64,000 nt of DNA from Devosia oryzisoli (GTDB taxonomy: Bacteria; Pseudomonadota; Alphaproteobacteria; Rhizobiales; Devosiaceae): contig NZ_JACYFU010000001.1 of NCBI RefSeq assembly GCF_014837245.1, positions 1,240,001 to 1,304,000 of the forward strand, in the 5' to 3' direction. The position numbers were made by a program, and so were the translations under genes. This document shows, piece after piece, positions 57,767-64,000 of this stretch (the stretch's first letter is position 1; every line of letters begins with the position of its first letter). The notes beneath the pieces are model-generated. The model worked only from the letters and a program-made list of their open reading frames with translations. It did not search any database and was not told the DNA's origin.

Positions 57767-58761
57767 CTAGGCCGGCTGCACCTCGATGGTCACGTGTGAC
57801 AGCTCATGGATGGCCGCCAGCTTCTCTTTGTAGAAGTCGACTGTTTCGGAGGTCGACGAACGCAAGGCGATGATGGCGCCGTGATGGCCAGGTCCAAGCT
57901 GCCAAACATGCAGGTCGGTGATCTCGCCGCCGTTACCTTCGATGACCTCCCGGATCTCGCTGGGAAGGTCTTCGTGTTGCGGCAGGTAGTCGAGCAGCAC
58001 GGCGCCAGCGTCGCGGATCAGGCCCCAAGACCAACGGGCAGTGACAAGCCCACCGACGATCCCCATGCGGGGTCCAGCCAGTTCCAGCCATAGAGACTTC
58101 CCAGGACCAGAGCCGCAATGGCCAGCACAGAGGTCTGGGCATCTGCGAGCACTGGAGGTAGGCGGCGCGCAGATTGTTGTCGGTCGCGGGCAGATGCTCA
58201 GGATGATCGTGGCTATGATCATGATGCTCATGACCGTGATGATCGTGATGATCATGAACGTGTCCATGATCATGATGATGGTCATGGCCGTGATGGTGAT
58301 GCGAATGGTCGTCGCGCAGCAGCCAGGCGCAGAGCAGGTTCACCCCAAGACCGATCACGGCCACGGAGATGGCCTGCTGGAAGTTGATCGCCACCGGACT
58401 GTACAAGCGCAGCATGCTCTCCCAGCCGATCAGCAGCGCGATTAGGGCGAGCACCACGGCACTGCCAAAGGCCGCCAGGTCGCCCAGCTTTCCGGTGCCG
58501 AACGAAAACCGGGGGTTGCGGGCGTTCTTGCTGGCGAACATGTAAGCCAGCGCCGCGATAAGCATCGCCGCGGCATGAGTGGACATGTGCCCCATCCGCG
58601 ACCAGAGCCATTGACCCGGACATCAACCCTGCTGCTATCTTCACCACCATCATGGTCGCGGTGATCGCGATCACGAGCCAAGTGCGCCGCTCGTTGCGGG
58701 CATGATTGTCCCCCAGAAAGACATGGTCATGGGGGTTCGAGAGGCGTGTGTCTGGGGTCAT
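57767..58761 (-). pseudogene. dmeF-like cation diffusion facilitator, three frameshifts
   Basis: The remains of a CDF exporter are spread over changing frames: 'WLVIAITATMMVVKIAAG' at the start, 'HMSTHAAAMLIAALAY' after a shift near 58588-58595, then a ~40-residue His/Asp-rich loop. A second shift lies near 58151-58154 and a third near 58067-58071, after which 'MGIVGGLVTARWSWGLIRDA' continues to a normal C-terminus. Read across the shifts, a full DmeF-type Co/Ni exporter of about 330 residues is restored. Its start overlaps the dmeR-like stop (ATGA). It is non-functional unless the assembly is wrong. Confidence 0.82.
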
Positions 58762-59036
58762 TTCAGATAGGTCCTCACGACATCCATAAGTTCCGCGGCG
58801 CCTTGAGCGCGGTCACGGTCCGGATCGGTGTCGGGATTGGAGACGTGTTCGCGGATGTGATGTTCGATCAACTCGCCGGTCAGGCCGGTCACAGCGCCAC
58901 GGATCGAGGCAACGAGGTTGAGAACCTCGCCACAGGGGGCTCCTGCCTCGAGCGACCGCTCTACAGCTTCGATCTGTCCCTTCAGGCGTCGAACCCTCGC
59001 CAGGAGCTTATCTTTATGCTTGGACGTGTGTGTCAT
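58758..59036 (-). CDS. CsoR/RcnR-family metal-sensing repressor, DmeR-like
   Basis: This 92-residue helical protein has the family's metal-site residues: His3 in 'MTHTSKHKDK', Cys in 'EAGAPCGEVLNLVASIRGAV' near residue 35, and His in 'LIEHHIREHV' near 59. In Rhizobium and Agrobacterium, dmeR sits directly before dmeF and represses it until Ni or Co is present. The same arrangement is seen here, though the dmeF partner is broken. A palindromic operator-like sequence lies immediately upstream. Confidence 0.85.
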   Translation of the reverse strand: MTHTSKHKDKLLARVRRLKGQIEAVERSLEAGAPCGEVLNLVASIRGAVTGLTGELIEHHIREHVSNPDTDPDRDRAQGAAELMDVVRTYLK

Positions 59037-59040
59037 AACG

Positions 59041-59054
59041 TAGGGGATACCCTA
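59041..59054 (-). promoter_or_regulatory. Operator-like palindrome before the dmeR-like gene
   Basis: TAGGG-GATA-CCCTA is a perfect 5-bp dyad placed 4 bases before the gene's ATG. RcnR/CsoR-family repressors bind G-tract sites flanked by AT bases, which this resembles. Confidence 0.55.
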
Positions 59055-59094
59055 TTATTTACGCCCTTGAGCAACTTGAAGTTGGACAAGCGAG

Positions 59095-59500
59095 CATGAT
59101 GGTGGATGCGAGGCTGCGGCGCGGGCCAGAATCGGCTTGCTGCTGGCAGGCGTCCTGCTCTCGCCCGCGCTGGCGCTGCTTTGGTCGCTCTGCGGGAAGT
59201 TCACCACTCCGGTGCCGCCGGAGCCCATTGCGCTGTCGCTGACCTGGCTTGGGGCACTGGCATTCAACCTCAGTTGCGCTCTTCTCCTGGCCCGCTTTCG
59301 TCATCACAGCGGTAGCCTGACCTGTGCGGCCTTCCTTTCAGCCGGCATTGACGCCGTCGCCATCATCGGCGCGGGGCTGGTTACCGCCAATCTCTGGAAT
59401 TATGGTTGGCCCGATGTCCTCGTCGGGTTGGCCATCGCGGCGACGAATATAGATACTGCTCGCGAAGTCTGGGACGCCGCTCATGAGGAACACGCAATTG
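59095..59500 (+). pseudogene. Truncated CDF cation-transporter remnant
   Basis: The segment encodes the C-terminal half of a second CDF-like transporter ('KFTTPVPPEPIALSLTWLGA', 'CALLLARFRHHSGSLTCAAF', 'AREVWDAAHEEH'). The first membrane helices and the usual start are missing, and the opening 'ARARIGLLLAGVLL' is entered from another frame. After 'EEHA' the frame runs on into unrelated sequence to 59661. It is therefore a 5'-truncated relic, on the strand opposite the dmeRF-like genes. Confidence 0.65.
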
Positions 59501-59770
59501 CAAAGGCCTTAGCGGCTGCTTTCGGGATCGGCGCTGTCAGCCCGAAACGGCAGTATTGGGATCGACAGCTGCCAGGCAGAAAGGCGCCCCATTGCGGCCA
59601 TTCGACTTGCTTGAACGAATTCCCAAAAGCGGACATGGATATTTTTGTTCAGCGCCAATAGTGACGCTCTGGTCGCGCACCTTGCCAATGCAGGCACCTG
59701 GTGCAAGTGCCGACTTCAATGACGGGCTGGAGCGAATTAATTGGAGAAGTGGGCGTACGATCTGAGAGCA

Positions 59771-60427
59771 ATGGCTTCAGCATTCAGGGAATCTCGTCGA
59801 TTCAAAGATTTGACGGATGCCATTGATCGATACCATTCCGCATTCTCGGTACACGCTGATCTACTGGAAGCCAAACGAGCCATCGATACCCTGCATGAAG
59901 TCGACAAATACGAGAGCGCGCGGTTCCGGTTTGCCGCAGCGCTGATGACTCATGCTGTTGCTATGTATGCCCGTGCCACTATCTCAGATCATGATGGTCG
60001 CCCGCCCGTTGATGTGACGAGGTCGTTCTCTGAGGAATTGAAGCACAAGCACGCTGCGATTGCAGATCTCCGCAATACAGTCGTTGCGCACTATGGCGTT
60101 CCGAAAGGTAGTCACGCTCATCGCTGGAACGACGAGCGAACCGTCCTTCGCTGGCACCCGGAGGGGCGTTCGTTCAGCTATATAAGCAGTCGAGCAGGCT
60201 TCGTAGCTGAAGCAGTCAATGACCTTGCCATCTTGACCCGACACGCTGGCTTGGCAGTCGCCGCTGCTATCGATGAGAGGGAACTAAAATTGCGTGCGCT
60301 ACTCAAGAGATTTGAGAACGATCCTGAGGTTGCCGCAGTAGCTCAGAGATGCAGGTTCAAACCTGAAAACTTCTATACAACCGAGGTTGCCGTGCACGCC
60401 TTCTGGCATGGGGTTGGTTCAGAATAG
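59771..60427 (+). CDS. Hypothetical protein with HEPN-like RN-x4-H motif
   Basis: This 218-residue, mainly helical, soluble protein has no family I can name. It contains 'DLRNTVVAHYG' near residue 113; an Arg-Asn followed by four residues and His is the pattern of HEPN-fold RNases, which are common in toxin and defence systems. An acidic/basic helix ('DERELKLRALLKRFENDPEV') follows. A TTG at 59741 with upstream GGAGCG is an alternative start. The region looks less GC-rich than the core genes. No antitoxin-like partner is adjacent. Confidence 0.6.
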   Translation: MASAFRESRRFKDLTDAIDRYHSAFSVHADLLEAKRAIDTLHEVDKYESARFRFAAALMTHAVAMYARATISDHDGRPPVDVTRSFSEELKHKHAAIADLRNTVVAHYGVPKGSHAHRWNDERTVLRWHPEGRSFSYISSRAGFVAEAVNDLAILTRHAGLAVAAAIDERELKLRALLKRFENDPEVAAVAQRCRFKPENFYTTEVAVHAFWHGVGSE

Positions 60428-60652
60428 TTGCAATGCTGCCGACGGCGATGCGCCCCATTTCAGAGATTGGGGCCGTAGTGCCACATCTCGAAAACCGACG
60501 CTAAACGCAGTCGTCTTTTTTGCGCTTCGATTAGTTCACTTGATCGGCTTGCACCCCTGACGCGGCACTCCGGTCTCAGCTACGCGGTCCAAAAAGATCG
60601 CCATCCAGTTCCTTCCTTTCCCAAGTCGACAGACAACCTGTAGAAATTGCGC

Positions 60653-60686
60653 TTGACAGTCGTTATAACGTCATAACAGTCTGTCT
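60653..60686 (+). promoter_or_regulatory. Operator palindrome before the sugar ABC operon
   Basis: GTTATAACGTCATAAC (60662-60677) is a dyad with a single asymmetric pair. GACAG at 60655-60659 and CTGTC at 60681-60685 extend it outward. It overlaps a TTGACA -35-like hexamer at 60653-60658, so a repressor bound here would block the promoter. The regulator family cannot be told from the site alone. The rest of 60428-60727 shows no gene. Confidence 0.6.
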
Positions 60687-60727
60687 GCGTCCGCGAAGTG
60701 GAGAAGCCGCGGTATAAGGATGGGAGA

Positions 60728-62026
60728 ATGGTCGTGAAACTAGGTTACGGTTGGCGCCTTGCCACGGTTGCCACGTTGATGATGTCCAGCGTGTCGATGG
60801 CTCAAGCGGCTGAGATTTCTTTTCTGACCCATTGGGGTCCAGACACGGTGAAGCTGCTCGATGCGGCCATCGAAAAGTATGAGGCCGCCAATCCGGGCGA
60901 CACCGTCACCGTGCGCGCCGTGCCCTTCGGGGACCTGCTGACCACCCTGCGCACCTCGGGTGGTGGCGCTGGCGGTGCGACGATCGCCGGCATCTACGAT
61001 GCCTGGCTACCGGATCTCGTGCGCGACAAGCTGGTCAGCGCGGCAGCAGATGATGTCGCCGCCGACACCACGGCAAACTGGCCGGCTGGCGTCGTCAGCG
61101 CAGCTTCGGTGGATGGCGCACTCTATGGCATTCCCAACGAGATCGACGTCTATGCGCTCAACTACAACAAGCGCCTGTTCGAGGAAGCTGGCATCGCCGC
61201 GCCGCCCAAGACCTGGGACGAGTTTCTCGCTGCCGCCGAAAAGCTGACCGACAAGTCCAAGGGCGAGCAGGGTTTCGGACTGATCAATTCCTGGGCCGCG
61301 GGTGTGCTGCACCCCTTCGCCTCGCTCTTAGTCTCCAATGGTGGCGACCTTATTGTCGATGGCAAGCCGGTGCTGGACAGCGAAGCAGCCAAACAGACGT
61401 TCGAGCTTTACGAGAAGCTGGTCGCCTCAGGCTATTCCGATCCGGCCATGGCCACTGCCGATGCCAATACGACCGGCCCGTTCCTCGACAATTTCGTCTC
61501 CGGCAAGACCGGCATGATCATCATGGCCAACTGGTGGGAATCCGCGCTTAAGGCGGGCATGGGCGATGCCTTCGCGGACGTTGCCACCGCGCCGATCCCA
61601 GTTGGGCCTTCGGGAGATACCGCCCGCTCGATTTCCTATTCGTGGATGACCGTGGTCAATGCGCAGGCCAGCGCCGAGGAACAGGACGCTGCCTGGAAGT
61701 TCCTGTCCTGGCTCAATGGACCGGACTCCGGCGAGAATGGTGCCTCGGCCATGGGCGATATCCTGATGTCGATGGGTATCCTGCCGTCGCGCACCTCGGA
61801 CGTCGCCGCATTCGGCGATCGTCTTGCCAGCGATCCGTTCCTGCTCGGCTATACCGAGACGCTCGGCGACGCTAAGCCCTTCCCGGTGGTGCTGGGCGGG
61901 CAGGAATTTTCCGAGTCGCTGCAGCAGACGCTCGAGGCAATGCAGTTCGGCCAACTTACGGCCGAGCAGGCTCAGGCCAATGCCCAGGCCGACGCGACCG
62001 AAATCCTCGCGCGCAACGCGCAATAA
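60728..62026 (+). CDS. ABC sugar transporter, extracellular binding protein (family 1)
   Basis: This 432-residue periplasmic binding protein has a signal peptide ('LATVATLMMSSVSMAQA') and a type 1 sugar-binding fold. Typical blocks are 'EISFLTHWGPDTVKLLDAAI', 'GALYGIPNEIDVYALNYNKR' near residue 131 and 'GKTGMIIMANWWE' near 260. It captures a sugar or oligosaccharide; which one cannot be told. The ATG at 60728 is supported by GGGAGA just upstream. A stable hairpin separates it from the permease genes. Confidence 0.9.
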   Translation: MVVKLGYGWRLATVATLMMSSVSMAQAAEISFLTHWGPDTVKLLDAAIEKYEAANPGDTVTVRAVPFGDLLTTLRTSGGGAGGATIAGIYDAWLPDLVRDKLVSAAADDVAADTTANWPAGVVSAASVDGALYGIPNEIDVYALNYNKRLFEEAGIAAPPKTWDEFLAAAEKLTDKSKGEQGFGLINSWAAGVLHPFASLLVSNGGDLIVDGKPVLDSEAAKQTFELYEKLVASGYSDPAMATADANTTGPFLDNFVSGKTGMIIMANWWESALKAGMGDAFADVATAPIPVGPSGDTARSISYSWMTVVNAQASAEEQDAAWKFLSWLNGPDSGENGASAMGDILMSMGILPSRTSDVAAFGDRLASDPFLLGYTETLGDAKPFPVVLGGQEFSESLQQTLEAMQFGQLTAEQAQANAQADATEILARNAQ

Positions 62027-62044
62027 ATCCCGCGTCTCCCGCGG

Positions 62045-62069
62045 CGGGTGGGGCACTCTGCCCCGCCCG
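62045..62069 (+). terminator. Intercistronic hairpin after the binding-protein gene
   Basis: Arms CGGGTGGGGC (62045-62054) and GCCCCGCCCG (62060-62069) form a 10-bp stem with a 5-base loop. Such hairpins after a binding-protein gene commonly stabilise its mRNA and lower downstream permease expression. Confidence 0.6.
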
Positions 62070-62096
62070 TTGTCTTTCCCCAAGCAGAGCCCCCGC

Positions 62097-62990
62097 ATGA
62101 TTGGCCGCCATCGTCGCTCGACCATAGGCATGCTCGCGCCTGCCACCGGGCTCATCGCCCTTTTCGTGCTAGTGCCGATGGTGCTGACCATTGGCCTCTC
62201 ATTCACGCAGTGGTCGACGCAAACCGGGTTCGAGACCGCTCGCTTCATCGGGCTCGCCAATTTCGCCGATCTGCTCGGTCCCACATCCATCGGCCGCGAT
62301 TTCCGTGCAGCCTTCTTCAATACCGCGCTCTACACTGTCCTGTCGGTGGCGCTGATCGTGCCACTTTCGGTGCTACTGGGGCTTCTGGTGCACCAGACCT
62401 TCGCGCCGGGTGGCATCGTGCTGCGCACGGTCCTGTTTTCTACCTATATGGTGCCGACGATCGCTGTGGCGCTGGTGTGGTCCAAGCTCTATTCGCCGAC
62501 CGAAGGGCCGATCAATCAGATGCTGGGCTGGGTCGGCATTCCGCCACAGACCTGGCTCTCTTCGCCCAATACGGCGCTCGTTTCCATTGTAATCCTCAAT
62601 GTCTGGCAGCAGGTGGGCTATTTCACCGTGCTGGCTGTGGCCGGGCTGACGCAGATCCCGACAACGCTCTACGAAGCCGCACGCGTCGATGGCGCCTCGC
62701 CCTGGCTGCAGTTCTGGAAGATCACCTTGCCGCTGCTGCGCAACACGCTCTTATTCTCGGCAGTGGTCGCGGTCATCAATGCGGTGCAGGTGTTCGAGCC
62801 GGTGGCGCTGATCACTCAGGGCGGGCCGGTCAATTCCACTAACGTGTTGACCTATCATATCCGCCGCGTCGGCATCGAACGAGCGCAGGGCGGGCTCGGC
62901 TCGGCCATGGCGGTCACGCTGATGCTGTCGCTGATCGTTGTCATCGTGCTGCTGTTCGCCGTGCTGCGCGACCGGGGGGACGAGCGATGA
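62097..62990 (+). CDS. ABC sugar transporter permease 1 (MalF/UgpA type)
   Basis: This 297-residue protein has six membrane helices. The EAA loop that contacts the ATPase is seen as 'YEAARVDGASPWLQFWKITL' near residue 194. The ATG at 62097 is chosen because it precedes the first helix ('STIGMLAPATGLIALFVLVP'). It ends in an ATGA overlap with the second permease gene. Confidence 0.92.
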   Translation: MIGRHRRSTIGMLAPATGLIALFVLVPMVLTIGLSFTQWSTQTGFETARFIGLANFADLLGPTSIGRDFRAAFFNTALYTVLSVALIVPLSVLLGLLVHQTFAPGGIVLRTVLFSTYMVPTIAVALVWSKLYSPTEGPINQMLGWVGIPPQTWLSSPNTALVSIVILNVWQQVGYFTVLAVAGLTQIPTTLYEAARVDGASPWLQFWKITLPLLRNTLLFSAVVAVINAVQVFEPVALITQGGPVNSTNVLTYHIRRVGIERAQGGLGSAMAVTLMLSLIVVIVLLFAVLRDRGDER

Positions 62991-63844
62991 TCGTGGAGCG
63001 GCCCTATCGGCGCCGGGCCCGCGGCTGGCAGGAAGGGGCACTGACGCTCCTCATCATCGTCATCGCCGTCATCGCGGCCTTTCCGCTCGCATGGATGGTG
63101 CTTTCGAGTCTCAAGACACCCGAGGAAAGCATGCAGGTGCCGCCCGTGTGGCTGCCCGGATCGCCCAATCTCGATGCCTACATGCAGGTGGCGGACGTGG
63201 TGAGCCTTGGACGCAGTTTTTTGAACTCAGCCTTCATCGCACTGATCACCACAACGGCCATCGTCGTCACCAGCCTCATGGCCGGCTACGCCTTCGCCAA
63301 GTATCGTTTCAAGGGGCGCGACTGGCTGTTCGCGGCGCTGATCGCCACCATGTTCCTGCCGCCCATCGTGACGCTAATCCCGCTCTACCGGATGACGGGG
63401 TATCTCGGGCTCAATGCCAGCCTTCTGGGCGTCGTGGTGCCGAATCTTGCCAACGCTTTCGGCATCTTCCTGATGCGCCAATACATCAAGGGTGTGCCGG
63501 ACGACCTGATCGACGCCGCCCGGGTGGATGGTGCGTCTGAAATCACCATCCTGTTCAAGATCGTGGCGCCGACCGTTTTGCCGGCCATCGCGGCACTGAC
63601 GCTCTTTGCCTTCGTCTACCACTGGAACAGCTATCTATGGCCGCTGACCGTGCTGCAGGGCAATACCGACCAGTATCCCATCGTGATCTCGCTGAGCCGG
63701 CTGCTGAGTTACAATCGCGGGGCGATGAATACGGGCCTCGTCATGGCCGGGGCGACGCTGGCGGTGCTGCCGCCGGTCGTGCTTTTCGTATTTCTGCAGC
63801 GGTTCTTCGTCGACTCCATCGTCGCCACGGGGGTCAAGGGATGA
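62987..63844 (+). CDS. ABC sugar transporter permease 2 (MalG/UgpE type)
   Basis: This 285-residue, six-helix permease has the EAA loop 'IDAARVDGASEITILFKIVA' near residue 173 and the typical N-terminal 'AAFPLAWMVLSSLKTPEES'. With permease 1 it forms the membrane channel. No ATPase gene is in the window; it may lie downstream or be supplied by a shared MsmX-like ATPase. It overlaps the kinase gene by 4 bases. Confidence 0.92.
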   Translation: MIVERPYRRRARGWQEGALTLLIIVIAVIAAFPLAWMVLSSLKTPEESMQVPPVWLPGSPNLDAYMQVADVVSLGRSFLNSAFIALITTTAIVVTSLMAGYAFAKYRFKGRDWLFAALIATMFLPPIVTLIPLYRMTGYLGLNASLLGVVVPNLANAFGIFLMRQYIKGVPDDLIDAARVDGASEITILFKIVAPTVLPAIAALTLFAFVYHWNSYLWPLTVLQGNTDQYPIVISLSRLLSYNRGAMNTGLVMAGATLAVLPPVVLFVFLQRFFVDSIVATGVKG

Positions 63845-64000
63845 GCGCCATCCTCGCCATCGACCTGGGGGGTACCCGATGCCGCATCGGGCTAGCCGAT
63901 GCCGCCGATCCCGCCCGTGTGCAGTTGCTCGAGGACGTGACGGCGCCGGTCGACCGGGCCGGCTTTGTCGAGCTGGTCTCGGGCCTTCTGGCGGCGCATG
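63841..64000 (+). CDS. ROK-family sugar kinase, N-terminal part (runs off the window)
   Basis: The 53 visible codons begin 'MSAILAIDLGGTRCRIGLAD', the phosphate-binding motif of ROK-type glucokinases. 'TAPVDRAGFVELVSGLL' follows. Its ATGA overlap with the permease gene shows it belongs to the sugar operon, where it would phosphorylate the imported sugar. Confidence 0.8.
   Translation, partial: MSAILAIDLGGTRCRIGLADAADPARVQLLEDVTAPVDRAGFVELVSGLLAAH

Noticed and set aside
59137..59661. A complete 174-residue membrane protein gene
   Set aside because: The sequence matches only the C-terminal half of a CDF transporter, and its last ~50 codons are unrelated; treated as a relic.

Overview
The window reads as a high-GC alphaproteobacterial chromosome of the order Hyphomicrobiales (Rhizobiales). 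Gene order and protein style suggest a Devosia-like organism. That genus call is an inference from gene order and composition; no search was run.

Core left half (1-40 kb). A broken-off DUF4344 metallopeptidase, a YitT membrane protein and holC precede lptF-lptG-surA-pdxA-rsmA. Convergent to these lies the fatty acid and cell-wall block fabD-fabG-acpP-fabF-mltG-gmk plus an MFS exporter gene. Then come a VOC protein, the rpsF-rpsR-rplI ribosomal operon, and dnaB-alr-DUF1697-radA-cvpA-purF-SDR-GNAT on the plus strand. On the minus strand follow a CNNM/CorC-type membrane protein, der, a TPR membrane protein, guaA, tspO, an RsmB-type methyltransferase, a MAPEG protein, a repeat-filled gap, and guaB. 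Two tandem DHA2 exporters and rlmE-ppx close the core block. Two expected neighbours are missing: lptD between lptG and surA, and yicC between mltG and gmk.

Accessory island (about 40.0-60.6 kb). It starts exactly at tRNA-Gln(CUG), which is followed by a tyrosine recombinase gene. A palindrome-packed non-coding stretch of about 1 kb and a second, divergent tyrosine recombinase come next. The cargo is mainly copper handling: a NirK-type two-domain copper oxidase, a DUF305 membrane protein, a DHA2 exporter, cueR-copA, copZ, a DUF411 / small Cys-His protein / multicopper oxidase operon, and a second copper P-type ATPase with YHS and HMBD metal domains. Four CueR-type operator/promoters can be read, before copA, copZ, the DHA2 exporter and the second ATPase, so these appear to form one local copper regulon. 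The island also carries decaying genes: a frameshifted spermidine-synthase-like gene, a dmeF-like CDF exporter with three frameshifts beside an intact dmeR-like regulator, and a truncated CDF remnant. An orphan protein with a HEPN-like RN-x4-H motif sits near the right end. No second copy of the tRNA 3' end (attR) was found by eye.

Right end (60.6-64 kb). A palindromic operator precedes a sugar ABC transporter (binding protein, two permeases) and the start of a ROK-family kinase gene that runs off the window.

Strongest leads: the palindrome array with phased direct repeats between the two recombinases (42.2-43.2 kb), and the four-promoter CueR regulon that includes an MFS exporter.
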